Positions 45,332 through 55,357 are shown, counted from the stretch's first letter. The stretch is DNA of 64,000 bases from Cognatiyoonia koreensis (GCF_900109295.1 NZ_FOIZ01000002.1:1-64000); one strand, 5' to 3'. Made by a program: numbers and translations. Notes: generated by a model from the letters alone, not told the origin.

Positions 45332-48300
45332 ACGTCCTCTGGCGTCCCCCATCCGCCGCCACCTGGCGTTTCCATCACGAAAACTCCACCTTCGGGCAAC
45401 GCGACTTCCGCGTTTCCCGGAAGGGTTTCTTCACGCCCATCAGGAAAGATCACCCTGTCGACACCCTTTGCTCCCGGCGCGCCACCGGCACCGCCGAAAG
45501 GTGCCACCGAACGGCGCGAGCACAGCGTTGTAACCGTCACTGGTTTAAGGAACCGCATCCGGCGCACGGCACCGTTGCCACCGTTCCATTTGCCTGCCCC
45601 GCCTGACCCGCGCCGAATACCGAATTCTTCGAGTCGTACAGGAAAACGTTTTTCCAGAATTTCGGGGTCGGTCATGCGCGTGTTTGTCATGTGCGTCTGC
45701 ACGGCATCGCATCCGGCAAAACCGGGGCCAGCGCCGGTGCCACCCGCAATCGTTTCGTAATTCTGGAAATCGGCATTGCCCCAGATGAAATTGTTCATTG
45801 TCGCCTGCGAACAGGCCATCCGGCCAAGCGCGCCATAAAGCGCATTGCACGCGGCTTGCGACACTTCGGTGTTTCCGGCAATGACGGCGGCGGGGTAGGT
45901 CGGGTTTAGGAACGACCCTTCGGGCACGATGATCGTGATAGGGCGCAAGCACCCTTCGTTCAGCGGGATATCGGACCCAACGAGAGTGCGAAACACGTAA
46001 AGGACAACCGCGCGGCATACAGCCAAAGGCGCGTTGTAGTTGCCAGCCTGTTGCGACGACGTTCCGGTGAAATCGACGGTTGCGGTATCACCATTGACAG
46101 TCACCGCAACGTTGATGATCGCGCCGTTATCCATGTCATAGCGAAAACTGCCGTTTCTTAGCCCGGTCAAAGCCCGTGCGACGCTGGCCGCTGCGTTGTC
46201 CTGCACATGTCCCATGTATGCCGTCACCACATCTGCGCCATATGCATCACAGACCTTCAGCAAGGCCTGTCGTCCGGTTTCATTGGCCGCGACCTGCGCC
46301 TTGAGATCAGCCATGTTCTGGTCGATGTTGCGGCATGGGTAGCGACCGGAAGCCAAGACCGCGCGAGCTTCGGCTTCGCGGAGCCGACCGGCTTTGACCA
46401 GTTGCACATTATCGATAAGCACGCCTTCCTGGTCGATGTGCGTACTGTCGGGTGGGCCTGACCCCGGTGTACGTCCCCCAATATCGGCATGATGGCCGCG
46501 CGAGCCAAGCCAGAAAGCCGGTTTTCCGTCTACGAAAACCGGTGTGACGACCGTTACATCCGGCAGATGCGTGCCGCCGTTGTATGGCGAATTCAGCATA
46601 TAAGCATCGCCCTCAGCGACATCGGGGTTGAGCCGCATCACTGTCTTGATGCTCTCCGACATGGACCCGAGGTGCACCGGCACGTGCGGCGCATTCGCCA
46701 CAAGATCGCCGGCCGCGTCGAAGATTGCGCATGAAAAATCAAGCCGTTCCTTGATGTTCACCGACCATGATGTGTTGGCGAGTGTTGCCCCCATCTGGTC
46801 AGCAACAGACATGAACAGGTTGCTCATTACCTCCAGCACCACCGGATCAGCCGTTGTCCCTTCTGCCGCAGGTCGCGCGGCGTCTCGCACCTGATCGAGG
46901 ATAAGGTTGCCGTATCTATCCGTGCTCGCCCGCCAACCCGGTTTGACCACAGTCGTTCCCGTCGCTTCGATAATGACGGCCATACCCTCGATTCTTTGGC
47001 CCACACCGATGTCTTCCCGGCGATAGAATTCCAGCGTTGTGACTGCCCCACCATCACCGATGCGTCGCCCCATACTGAAAGGCTGTGGGTCTTGCGCCTG
47101 CGATACCGCCGGTAGTGCGTACTCGGGCGTGCCCCCGATGGCCTCTACACTGACCATCTCGAACAGGATTGCGCGTTCTGGTGACGTGAAGCCGAACCGC
47201 TGCTGGTGTGCATCCTCAAATGCGGCCTGCATTTCGCTAGCAGAACCGAAAGCCACCTCTAGCGGCTGATGAGAGCCGTCGTAACGCAAGTGCGCCCGCG
47301 CGAGAACGCGGATATCGCTGATGCCTTGCGCGGACACTTCCGCGCGGGCCGCGTCACCGAGTTCTGAAATGGCAGTTTTCGCCCGATCGACGTCGGCCAG
47401 TGGTACATCCAGCTGGGTTTCGCGCAGGGCTCGCACCTCTGCCAGACCCATCCCATAGGCCGATAGGACTCCAGCATAAGGATGGACGATTACCCGCTTC
47501 ATCCCAAGCGCGTAAGCCACGTCACAGGCGTGCTGCCCCCCCGCTCCTCCGAAGCATTGCAACGTGTATCCGGTTACATCGTGGCCTCTCTGCACGCTTA
47601 TCTTCTTGATGGCATTGGCCATATTGTCGACGGCAATGCGCAAGAATCCAATGGCCAGATCGGCCGGATCGCGGGCTGCTTCGCCGGTCTCATCCGCTAC
47701 CAATTGCGCCATTTCGGCAAAACGTTCAGCGACAGCGTTCCGGTCAAGGGGCTGGTTCCCATCAGAGCCGAAGACCGTCGGGAAGTGTTCTGGTGCCAGA
47801 TAGCCGAGATAGACGTTGCAATCAGTGACGGTTAGCGGGCCACCGCGCCGGTAACAGGCTGGTCCAGGGTCAGCACCGGCACTTTCCGGACCGACTTGCA
47901 ATCGTCCGTCACGGAACATGCAGATTGATCCGCCACCGGCTGCAACCGTGTGAATATCCATCATTGGCGCACGCATCCGCACACCAGCAACCTCGGTTTC
48001 AAAGCTACGCTCGTACGTGCCGGCATAATGGCTGACGTCGGTCGAGGTACCACCCATATCAAATCCGATCAGCCGATCGAACCCGGCCTGCTCGCCGGTC
48101 TTGACCATCCCAACAATGCCGCCTGCCGGGCCGGACAACACGGCGTCCTTGCCCTGAAACATACGCGCATCAGTCAATCCGCCATTGGATTGCATGAAGA
48201 GCAGCCGTTCGCACACATGGCCAACGTCAAGTGCATCGGCCACCTGATCGACATAGCGGCGCAGGATTGGTGAGAGATAAGCATCGACAACCGTCGTATC

Positions 48301-48912
48301 CCCGCGCCCGACCAGTTTTGCCAGCTTGCTCACGCCATGGCTCGTCGAGATCTGGGTGAACCCGATATCGGCAGCGAGGGCTGCGACACAATCCTCATGC
48401 TCTGGGTTCAGGTAGGCATGAAGATAGGCAATCGCGACCGCCCGCAAGCCCTTGTCAAATGCCGCCTGAAGCACTGCGCGCGCGGTTTCCTCATCCAGCG
48501 GCGTGACTGTCTGCCCATCGGCATCCAGCCGTTCAGTGACTTCTGCGACATCCAGATAAAGCCGCTCTGGCCGAATGATTTCAAGATCGAATAGACGCGG
48601 TCGGTTCTGATAGCCGATCGTCAGTAAGTCCTTGAAACCCTTGGTTATCAACAAAAGAACGGGTTCGCCTTTACGTTCCAGCAAGGCGTTTGTCGCTACG
48701 GTTGTCCCCATTTTGACAGCGCGGATCGACCCCGCCTGTGGCGTGTCCGTGCCCATGAGCTCTTTAATGCCCTGCACCGCCGCATCACGATAGCGTTCGG
48801 GATTTTCGGACAAGAGCTTGTGCGTCAGGATTGTACCGTCTGGTGTCTGGGCAACGATGTCCGTGAATGTGCCGCCGCGGTCGATCCAGAATTCCCACTG
48901 TTTGGCTGCCAT
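45328..48912 (-). CDS. fused hydantoinase A/B (5-oxoprolinase family)
   Basis: A 1194-residue ATP-dependent amidohydrolase of the 5-oxoprolinase/N-methylhydantoinase type with both domains in one chain. The HyuA half (about residues 1-690) opens with WIDRGGTFTDIVAQTPDG, the ASKHA phosphate loop, and has GFDMGGTSTDVS. The HyuB half (about 705-1190) has LNSPYNGGTHLPDVTVVTPVF. The fusion and length match eukaryotic-type 5-oxoprolinase, which opens 5-oxoproline to glutamate. A hydantoin substrate cannot be excluded. It stands alone on the minus strand, converging with cydB. Confidence 0.92.
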   Translation of the reverse strand: MAAKQWEFWIDRGGTFTDIVAQTPDGTILTHKLLSENPERYRDAAVQGIKELMGTDTPQAGSIRAVKMGTTVATNALLERKGEPVLLLITKGFKDLLTIGYQNRPRLFDLEIIRPERLYLDVAEVTERLDADGQTVTPLDEETARAVLQAAFDKGLRAVAIAYLHAYLNPEHEDCVAALAADIGFTQISTSHGVSKLAKLVGRGDTTVVDAYLSPILRRYVDQVADALDVGHVCERLLFMQSNGGLTDARMFQGKDAVLSGPAGGIVGMVKTGEQAGFDRLIGFDMGGTSTDVSHYAGTYERSFETEVAGVRMRAPMMDIHTVAAGGGSICMFRDGRLQVGPESAGADPGPACYRRGGPLTVTDCNVYLGYLAPEHFPTVFGSDGNQPLDRNAVAERFAEMAQLVADETGEAARDPADLAIGFLRIAVDNMANAIKKISVQRGHDVTGYTLQCFGGAGGQHACDVAYALGMKRVIVHPYAGVLSAYGMGLAEVRALRETQLDVPLADVDRAKTAISELGDAARAEVSAQGISDIRVLARAHLRYDGSHQPLEVAFGSASEMQAAFEDAHQQRFGFTSPERAILFEMVSVEAIGGTPEYALPAVSQAQDPQPFSMGRRIGDGGAVTTLEFYRREDIGVGQRIEGMAVIIEATGTTVVKPGWRASTDRYGNLILDQVRDAARPAAEGTTADPVVLEVMSNLFMSVADQMGATLANTSWSVNIKERLDFSCAIFDAAGDLVANAPHVPVHLGSMSESIKTVMRLNPDVAEGDAYMLNSPYNGGTHLPDVTVVTPVFVDGKPAFWLGSRGHHADIGGRTPGSGPPDSTHIDQEGVLIDNVQLVKAGRLREAEARAVLASGRYPCRNIDQNMADLKAQVAANETGRQALLKVCDAYGADVVTAYMGHVQDNAAASVARALTGLRNGSFRYDMDNGAIINVAVTVNGDTATVDFTGTSSQQAGNYNAPLAVCRAVVLYVFRTLVGSDIPLNEGCLRPITIIVPEGSFLNPTYPAAVIAGNTEVSQAACNALYGALGRMACSQATMNNFIWGNADFQNYETIAGGTGAGPGFAGCDAVQTHMTNTRMTDPEILEKRFPVRLEEFGIRRGSGGAGKWNGGNGAVRRMRFLKPVTVTTLCSRRSVAPFGGAGGAPGAKGVDRVIFPDGREETLPGNAEVALPEGGVFVMETPGGGGWGTPEDV

Positions 48913-49020
48913 GTCCGCCCCCGTTCGTTCGATTTCTTCTAACGCATCGGGAAAGCTGCAGAAACCGTAAGAATCGGTTTGACAGACACCGCCCCTTTGC
49001 TTAATTGCGGCGCGTGGTCA

Positions 49021-49097
<77 letters not shown>

Positions 49098-49134
49098 CCG
49101 CCACCCGTTTCCGTCGAAATTCATTCGAAGAAGC

Positions 49135-50676
49135 CTACTGGAACCAAGCGTCCCAGCCCGCTTGGTAATAACCCGACAAAACATGATCCTGAATCGAATT
49201 CGGCTCTGCATCCGTGCGATCAATGTCCCGACTGAATGACTGTGCGGCCTGCCATTCGGCTGCCGTCAGATACTCCAGCCCATCTGGCAATGGCAGATCC
49301 CGCGCCGCGAGCGGGGCAACGCTCGCCATCACGAAACCCCAGTCGCCAAAACTTGGCACGTAGGTGTGATACGGGGTCACGAACAGACCTTCACCCGGTT
49401 GTACGGGATTGCGGGTTTCCTCGAGCGTTCGGGCAATCGACCAGAACGCATCTTGGGCAAACAGAGGGCTGCCGGCCTGCGTTGTGGCAACCCCTTGCGC
49501 CGTCATTCGTTCGACAAGAAGTGCATAAAATTCCAAGGAGTACAGTTTCGACAACGCGATGTTCTTGGGGTCCGGCAAATCCAGAATGATGACGTCGAAC
49601 TGTTTGCCGGTTTCGTCAAGAAACCGCCAGGCATCTGCTGCAACGATATTGACGCGCGGGTCACTAAGTGAACCGCCGTTCAACGGTGCTAGGTCAGGAT
49701 GTTCGCGAAACAATTCTGTGACGCGGGGATCAAGATCAACAAGCGTGACACTTTGTACATCGTCGTAGCGCAACACCTCGCGCGTTGCCATGCCGTCGCC
49801 GCCGCCGAGGATCAATACATGCGCACGGCGCGGTGCCGAAGCCATTGCCGGATGCACCAACGCTTCGTGATAGCGATGCTCATCGAGCGTATCGAACTGG
49901 ATCGCATGATCAAGAAACAGCCGCGTGCGTTCGCGAAACCGAGTGATCGTGATCTGCTGGTAAGGCGTGGTTTCTGACAGGATCACATCATCTTCGAACA
50001 GGTTCGCATCGACGACAGACACCATCCGTTCTGCCATTACCAGCGCACCGATAGATGCCGCCATCGCGACACCCCATGACACCTTCATCGTTCGGGTCGT
50101 GCTGTCACGAAAAATGAGCAATGACAGCCCCGCGACACCAAGGTTCAGGCAGCCGAAGGCAAGGCTTGCCGACATCAATCCAAGATGCGGAATGATCAGC
50201 AATGGAAACGCAATCGAAGCGATCAGCGCGCCGACGTAGTCCACTGTGAGGACGTTTTCGAACCGGAACTGGCGGACGCCAATGTCTTCGAGAACGCGGG
50301 CGATGAGGGGGATTTCCATGCCGGATAGAACGCCAATCAGCGCCAGCAGAAGATAAAGCGGCACAGTGATGTCACCGAGAAACGCGTAGGCAAAATAGAT
50401 AACGGGAGCCAAGAAACCGCCCACAATCCCGAGGGTGATCTGCGCCCAAACGAAACCTGCGAGTGCGGCCCCGACAAAGCGCGACAGATACGCACCAAGG
50501 CCCATCGCCGACAGAAACACCCCGATGACAAAGCTGAACTGTCTGACGCTGTCCCCGAGCAGATAGCTGGAGAGTGTCGCGGCGATCAGTTCGTAGATCA
50601 GGCTGGCAACGGCAACAAGAAACGTCGCCAGCAAGAGCCAAGCGCCTTTCTGAGTCGCCGACTTGGTTTCGGTCAC
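49135..50676 (-). CDS. membrane-anchored spermidine synthase-like protein
   Basis: A 513-residue fusion. The N-terminal half (to about residue 210) has around seven membrane helices, with SLIYELIAATLSSYLLGDS in the first pair. The C-terminal half is a polyamine aminopropyltransferase fold with ILGGGDGMATREVLRY near residue 290 (SAM/dcSAM site), VTLVDLDPRVTELF, and the DLPDPKN active-site block. In soluble SpeE the Asp in that block is catalytic. The GTG start overlaps the DUF350 stop (GTGA), so it is translationally coupled. No SAM decarboxylase gene is in this window, so the substrate is uncertain. Confidence 0.85.
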   Translation of the reverse strand: MTETKSATQKGAWLLLATFLVAVASLIYELIAATLSSYLLGDSVRQFSFVIGVFLSAMGLGAYLSRFVGAALAGFVWAQITLGIVGGFLAPVIYFAYAFLGDITVPLYLLLALIGVLSGMEIPLIARVLEDIGVRQFRFENVLTVDYVGALIASIAFPLLIIPHLGLMSASLAFGCLNLGVAGLSLLIFRDSTTRTMKVSWGVAMAASIGALVMAERMVSVVDANLFEDDVILSETTPYQQITITRFRERTRLFLDHAIQFDTLDEHRYHEALVHPAMASAPRRAHVLILGGGDGMATREVLRYDDVQSVTLVDLDPRVTELFREHPDLAPLNGGSLSDPRVNIVAADAWRFLDETGKQFDVIILDLPDPKNIALSKLYSLEFYALLVERMTAQGVATTQAGSPLFAQDAFWSIARTLEETRNPVQPGEGLFVTPYHTYVPSFGDWGFVMASVAPLAARDLPLPDGLEYLTAAEWQAAQSFSRDIDRTDAEPNSIQDHVLSGYYQAGWDAWFQ

Positions 50677-50897
50677 GAAAGAATGACTGCCGCAATGATG
50701 ATCGAAAGCGCGATAAACACCGATCCGATCAGGATCGCGAGCGACGTGTTCTGATCCGTCTCGATTTCCTTGATGATCGGGAATGGCGACAGCTTGGTGA
50801 TCAGCCACCAGCAGAACCCGAGGATCAGGATTCCAAGGATCGAAAAGACGATCGTGCTGACGATTTCTGCGATTTGGACCGCTGCGAAGAGTTCCAT
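50673..50897 (-). CDS. DUF350 membrane protein
   Basis: A 74-residue membrane protein with two helices (about 10-32 and 52-73) joined by the loop ITKLSPFPIIKEIETDQNTS, the recognisable DUF350 pattern in which an ETDxNxS segment precedes the second helix. Its function is unknown, though the family recurs beside DUF4178 and spermidine synthase-like genes. An in-frame GTG directly precedes the ATG. It overlaps the next gene by four bases. Confidence 0.85.
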   Translation of the reverse strand: MELFAAVQIAEIVSTIVFSILGILILGFCWWLITKLSPFPIIKEIETDQNTSLAILIGSVFIALSIIIAAVILS

Positions 50898-50915
50898 CAC
50901 GTATTTCCTTACTGA

Positions 50916-51074
50916 TTATTTCACGCGCGAATTGGTGAACCCGCCACCGCTCCCGACACGTATGGATTGTGCGACGTCGCGGCTTTCGCCCCAGACGCCC
51001 GAATATGACAAATAGGATGCCCCGCCCATGACAGAGAGGACGGCAAGCAGAAAGACGATACGAAATGGTGCCAT
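50916..51074 (-). CDS. 52-residue single-pass membrane protein
   Basis: A small gene between the larger DUF4178 protein and DUF350. It reads MAPFRIVFLLAVLSVMGGASYLSY, a signal or membrane segment, then a short soluble tail ending FTNSRVK. It starts 3 bases after the upstream stop and ends 18 bases before the DUF350 start, so it fits the operon exactly. It is too short for many gene callers. No family is recognised; it may tether or assist the membrane complex formed by its neighbours. Confidence 0.7.
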   Translation of the reverse strand: MAPFRIVFLLAVLSVMGGASYLSYSGVWGESRDVAQSIRVGSGGGFTNSRVK

Positions 51075-51077
51075 GTG

Positions 51078-52352
51078 TTAGTCGTTCCAGTCCCAGCCAG
51101 CCCAGCGCTTGCGTTGATGTTGAGCAAATCGTGCCGCCGGAATGATCCAGATGAGCATAAAGAACAGTCCGGCAAAGAGGAACCATTTGGCGACAAAGCC
51201 ACCTTCGAAAATCCGCGCGCTCATCCGAACGGGTCCGCTTTGGTTGTCGGTTTCACTGAGCGCAACCGTTAAGGTGTGCCGTCCCGTTTGTGTCGGCATG
51301 AAGCGCAGTGTTGTTTCGTTGCTACCTTCTGTCCATGTCCCATCGCTGTCACGACCGGTATACATCGCGATTTCGCGTCCAGTCTCGAAAAGCGTTTCTC
51401 CGTCGGGGCCAGTGACGTCGATCTCGTAATACGCCCAGTTATTTTCGAGACCACTGCCCAGCCGGACCGTCGCGATCCGGTTTGCACGGCTTACATCGAA
51501 GGGGATCGAAGCGGGAAGATCGCCCTCGGTAAAACGAACTTCTTGTGTAGGTTGGCCCCTCAGCGCACCCAACATGCCCAAATATATCACAAAGCAAGCG
51601 ATCATCGCCACCATCAGTGTGTTGCGGACGAAGTTTGTATGCGGCCCTGATTGGTATTGCTGCAACCTGTGGACGCCCCGCAAAGGCGGCACTGACTCCA
51701 GTCCGAAAGACTCCGCGATTTCCAACTGATCAGGATAAACTGACCGGATGGTTTCTTCTTCGGTGTCTGTTTTGCTGAATGCGATCACAGCGTCGCGCGA
51801 CATCAGTGAAATTGTCGTGCTGCGGTCACCAATCTTTGGCTGCCAGTTGAATTCACCCTCGGCAAAGGTGATCTGGCTTTCGGAGGTGTCGTAGTATCTG
51901 TACGTATCACCGCCTGCCTTTACCGACGGAGGTGTTTCCATGGTCTCGATCATGGCGGGTGTCAGCCACTGCGGGCTGGTGGCCTTGCGATAGGTGCGCG
52001 TAAAGACAAAATGCCCATTTTCGACCGTCAGAAAGGCATAGCCATGTGTCGGCGAATACAGCTGGTGATCGACCCACGTCCAGGTACGGCCACGATACTT
52101 TTCTTCGAAGCCCAGTGTGCCGATCACCGTATAGATCACGCCTTCGACCGTGCCCTGCATTCCGATCTGGAACGGCGTCTCGGGGCGTGGCAGATCGGTG
52201 AATTTCTGAAGAACCTTGTAGTGATCCTGTGCGTCCAGTTGCGAACCGCAATAGCCACAGACGTGGGTTTGCACACGCCCCCCGCCAAGCACGTCGAGCC
52301 CTGCCCCACAGGAGGTGCAGTTGATGCTGGTCAGTGCGGCCTTACGCGTCAT
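51078..52352 (-). CDS. DUF4178 protein with zinc ribbon and membrane helices
   Basis: A 424-residue protein. The N-terminus is a zinc-ribbon-like CxxC pair (C12, C15, C32, C35 in INCTSCGAGL and HVCGYCGSQL). A DUF4178 beta domain follows (about 55-205, with GTVEGVIYTVIGTLGFEEKYRGRTW), then a membrane helix (FVRNTLMVAMIACFVIYLGM), a beta-rich extracytoplasmic stretch and a final helix (KWFLFAGLFFMLIWIIPAAR). Function unknown. It overlaps the preceding DUF4178 gene by four bases and leads into the 52-residue gene after 3 bases. Confidence 0.85.
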   Translation of the reverse strand: MTRKAALTSINCTSCGAGLDVLGGGRVQTHVCGYCGSQLDAQDHYKVLQKFTDLPRPETPFQIGMQGTVEGVIYTVIGTLGFEEKYRGRTWTWVDHQLYSPTHGYAFLTVENGHFVFTRTYRKATSPQWLTPAMIETMETPPSVKAGGDTYRYYDTSESQITFAEGEFNWQPKIGDRSTTISLMSRDAVIAFSKTDTEEETIRSVYPDQLEIAESFGLESVPPLRGVHRLQQYQSGPHTNFVRNTLMVAMIACFVIYLGMLGALRGQPTQEVRFTEGDLPASIPFDVSRANRIATVRLGSGLENNWAYYEIDVTGPDGETLFETGREIAMYTGRDSDGTWTEGSNETTLRFMPTQTGRHTLTVALSETDNQSGPVRMSARIFEGGFVAKWFLFAGLFFMLIWIIPAARFAQHQRKRWAGWDWND

Positions 52353-52963
52353 GTGTGCGACTCAACCTTGATGTCGAACGGGTCGATCCACTGGCCGATG
52401 AACCAGTGGGTCTCGTCCGCTGAAAATTCTCCGGACAGGACGTCGGCGTATTGGTTGCGTGCGTTGATGAATCTGTATGTTTCGCCGACTGTCAGCGTTT
52501 CGGGAAACTCGCCCCGCAGTGCGATGCAGGTTGCTTCGTCACGTTCGCGCACGCGGTAGTCGTAACCATTGATCATCAAGACCTGGCCCAGCCGCGGCAC
52601 CGTTTTCGGTGCGCCTTTCAGCGGTTCTTCTACGGCGCGTTGCAAGATGATTTCACCCTCGTCGACCGAAATCCAGGCCCCTTTTCCGTTGCCGTCGAGC
52701 GCATAGAATTCGTCCCACCAGCCGGGCCCGTAGTCAAAGCGCGCATGCCCTATTGTTTGGAACTTTGCCTCTTCAATCACGACCTGATCGCCAAGCGCAA
52801 AGAGCATTGGCGCATCGTGCATTTCGCCTGCCGTTCCCGCATTCAGGAACCCGTCATCACGTAAATAGATCGTGGTTCCACAAGCATCGCATGTTGTCAT
52901 TTTCGCCTGCGCGAAACGAAGGGATAGCGCATTCCCGCAGTTTGGACAGTTGTGCTCGTTCAT
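52349..52963 (-). CDS. DUF4178 protein with zinc ribbon (soluble)
   Basis: A 204-residue protein with a zinc-ribbon N-terminus (C6, C9, C25, C28 in HNCPNCGNAL and MTTCDACGTT) and a DUF4178 domain (about 50-190: GDQVVIEEAKFQTIGHARF, then YALDGNGKGAWISVDEGE). It has no membrane segment, in contrast to its larger paralogue just downstream. The ATG at 52963 is chosen because it begins the zinc ribbon; the open frame upstream overlaps the divergent gene. It is the first gene of the five-gene operon running to 49135. Confidence 0.82.
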   Translation of the reverse strand: MNEHNCPNCGNALSLRFAQAKMTTCDACGTTIYLRDDGFLNAGTAGEMHDAPMLFALGDQVVIEEAKFQTIGHARFDYGPGWWDEFYALDGNGKGAWISVDEGEIILQRAVEEPLKGAPKTVPRLGQVLMINGYDYRVRERDEATCIALRGEFPETLTVGETYRFINARNQYADVLSGEFSADETHWFIGQWIDPFDIKVESHT

Positions 52964-53042
52964 ATCGCCTATTGAATCGAAAACTGATTCAGTGTCCACC
53001 CTAGGGCTGCACCAAAGATTGAACCTGTTGCGAGGTGTTGCA

Positions 53043-54410
53043 ATGATCGAAGACCTGAGCGCCATTGTCGGCCCGCGGTACGTGCTGACCGGCGCAGATA
53101 CAGACAAATGGGGGCGTGACTGGACAGGTGCGTATGTCGCGCAACCCTTGGCGGTTGTACGTCCGGCCGACACCGCCGAAGTCGCTGCAGTCATGGCTTT
53201 TGCGCATGCGGCCAGTCTGCCGGTCGTTCCGGTCTCGGGCAACACTGGCCTGAACGGCGGCGCGCATGGCGATAACGCCATTGTTCTTTCGTTGGATCGC
53301 CTGAATTCCATTGAAACGATTGATGTGGCTGGGCGCAGTGCAACTGTCGGTGCAGGGGTCGTGTTGACCCAACTTCATGACGCGGTTGCGGCCCATGATC
53401 TGATATTTCCGATGACGTTCGGTGCACGTGGGTCCGCAATGGTCGGCGGCATCCTGTCCACGAATGCAGGCGGGTCGAACGTCGTTCGGTATGGCAACAC
53501 GCGAGATCTTGTTCTCGGGATCGAAGTCGTGATGGCGGACGGGCGTATCATGGATTTGATGACTGCCCTGCACAAAGACAATTCGGGCCTGAACTTGCGC
53601 CATCTGATGATTGGTGCCGAGGGAACCTTGGGCATCATCACCCGTGCAATCGTCAAGCTGTTTCCCAAACCAGCGGCCTATGCGACGGCGACCGTGGCAG
53701 TGCCGACGTTAACGGATGCTCTGGCCCTATTGCACCGGATCCAAGCGGTCACGGGCGGTGCAGTCGAAGCATTCGAATATATGCCGGCTGCTTACATTGC
53801 GGGCCATCTCGCCGTTGTCGCGGGGGCGAAACCGCCTTTCGCGAAGGCCCACGACGTCAATCTGCTGATCGAGGTGGGAGAGGATGCCGACCGTCTGACA
53901 ACCTTGCTTGCCGAGATGTTGGAGGCGGATCAGGTGTTGGATGCCGTGATCGCGCAGAACGAGGCGCAGCGTCAGGACATGTGGGCCCGTCGCGAAGCGG
54001 CCGCAGAAATCACGTTTCATCGCAGACCCTTCGTCGACACAGATGTGGCTGTCGCCCTACCCATGGTCGAGCGTTTCTTGACAGAGGCGCGTGCACGGTT
54101 GACCGAGCTTGATCCTGAAGCTGACGATTTGTCGGTGGCACATTTGGGAGACGGAAACATCCATTATACCGCCTATCCCAGCCGCGACGATCCCGCGCTG
54201 AAAGATGCGATCAAGGAGATGGTCGAAGACGTCGTGACTGAACTGCGTGGATCATTCAGTGCTGAACACGGTGTCGGAATTTCAAAACTGAAAACGATGG
54301 CCCGTCGCAAGGATCCTGTCGCCTTGGACACGATGCGTGCCATCAAGGCCGCGCTTGATCCGAAGGGTATCCTGAATCCGGGAAAACTCTATCCGCCTAA
54401 GCGTGCGTAA
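53043..54410 (+). CDS. FAD-linked 2-hydroxyacid dehydrogenase (GlcD / D-LDH / D-2HGDH type)
   Basis: A 455-residue flavoprotein with an FAD-binding PCMH domain (about 35-215: PVVPVSGNTGLNGGAHG, MTFGARGSAMVGGILSTNAGG) and a C-terminal FAD-linked oxidase domain with HLGDGNIHYTAYP and FSAEHGVGISK. These motifs bind the hydroxyacid substrate and metal in D-lactate, glycolate and D-2-hydroxyglutarate dehydrogenases. Which acid it uses cannot be told. It is divergent from the DUF4178 operon. Its 3' end overlaps hemC by 14 bases, tail to tail. Confidence 0.88.
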   Translation: MIEDLSAIVGPRYVLTGADTDKWGRDWTGAYVAQPLAVVRPADTAEVAAVMAFAHAASLPVVPVSGNTGLNGGAHGDNAIVLSLDRLNSIETIDVAGRSATVGAGVVLTQLHDAVAAHDLIFPMTFGARGSAMVGGILSTNAGGSNVVRYGNTRDLVLGIEVVMADGRIMDLMTALHKDNSGLNLRHLMIGAEGTLGIITRAIVKLFPKPAAYATATVAVPTLTDALALLHRIQAVTGGAVEAFEYMPAAYIAGHLAVVAGAKPPFAKAHDVNLLIEVGEDADRLTTLLAEMLEADQVLDAVIAQNEAQRQDMWARREAAAEITFHRRPFVDTDVAVALPMVERFLTEARARLTELDPEADDLSVAHLGDGNIHYTAYPSRDDPALKDAIKEMVEDVVTELRGSFSAEHGVGISKLKTMARRKDPVALDTMRAIKAALDPKGILNPGKLYPPKRA

Positions 54411-55341
54411 AGAAATCTGGTCCGGCGCGCTCCAGCAGCGAAGCCGCCATTTTGCGCCCCATATCGGGACCGTCACTAATTGGCCCTTCGATATCATCGG
54501 TCAGCACTTCTGAACCGTCCTCGCGCAGGATTTCCCCGCGCAGCCGCAAACGGTCGCCATTGATTTCTGCGAGCGCGCCGATTGGCGTTTCACATGACCC
54601 GTCTAACGCACCTAGAAACGTGCGTTCAGCCGCCAGCCGGTGACCGGTTTCAGCATGGTGGATCGCGGCAAGCATATGTGCTGCGCGATCATCCCCGATC
54701 CGTTGTTCGATTCCGATTGCACCTTGTGCAATCGCGGGCAGCATATCGGCCGGATCAATAGGTGAATAAGGCACGTCGTCCATACCAAGGCGGCGCAATC
54801 CGGCAGTTGCAAGAAATGTCGCATCTGCAACGCCGTCTGCCAGTTTCTTGAGCCGAGTCTGCACATTTCCGCGGAATTCGACAACCTGCAGATTCGGGAA
54901 ACGTGCGGCAAGCTGCGCCCGTCGCCGCGTGGAAGATGTGCCGACAACTGCGCCGTCAGGCAAGTCCGCAAGGTTTTTGTAGCGCAGTGACACGAACGCA
55001 TCGCGCACGTCTTCGCGGGGCAGAAACGTTTGCAGCATCAGGCCGTCGGGTTGATCGACAGGCATGTCTTTGGTCGAGTGCACGGCGATATCGATACCGC
55101 CTTCCAGCAAAGCCTCTTCGATTTCGCGGGTGAACAGCCCCTTTCCGTCGATTTCGCGCAATGGTTTGTCGAGGATCTGATCACCCGTCACCTTGATCAC
55201 GCAGATTTCGAATGCCGTTTCGGGCAAGTCGAACGCCGCCATCAGGCGGCTGCGTGTTTCGTGCGCCTGAGCAAGCGCAAGTGGAGAGCCTCGCGTGCCA
55301 ATCTTGAACGGGTGGTTCGGGGTCGGTAAGTCAATCGTCAT
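54397..55341 (-). CDS. hemC: porphobilinogen deaminase (hydroxymethylbilane synthase)
   Basis: Condenses four porphobilinogens to hydroxymethylbilane in tetrapyrrole synthesis. It is 314 residues with KIGTRGSPLALAQA, AVHSTKDMP near residue 90, the TSSTRRRAQL stretch, and the dipyrromethane-cofactor Cys at residue 250 in DGSCETPIGA. It is divergent from hemE; the dyad between them may control both. Confidence 0.96.
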   Translation of the reverse strand: MTIDLPTPNHPFKIGTRGSPLALAQAHETRSRLMAAFDLPETAFEICVIKVTGDQILDKPLREIDGKGLFTREIEEALLEGGIDIAVHSTKDMPVDQPDGLMLQTFLPREDVRDAFVSLRYKNLADLPDGAVVGTSSTRRRAQLAARFPNLQVVEFRGNVQTRLKKLADGVADATFLATAGLRRLGMDDVPYSPIDPADMLPAIAQGAIGIEQRIGDDRAAHMLAAIHHAETGHRLAAERTFLGALDGSCETPIGALAEINGDRLRLRGEILREDGSEVLTDDIEGPISDGPDMGRKMAASLLERAGPDFFTHA

Positions 55342-55357
55342 GGCATATTCCTAGCGG

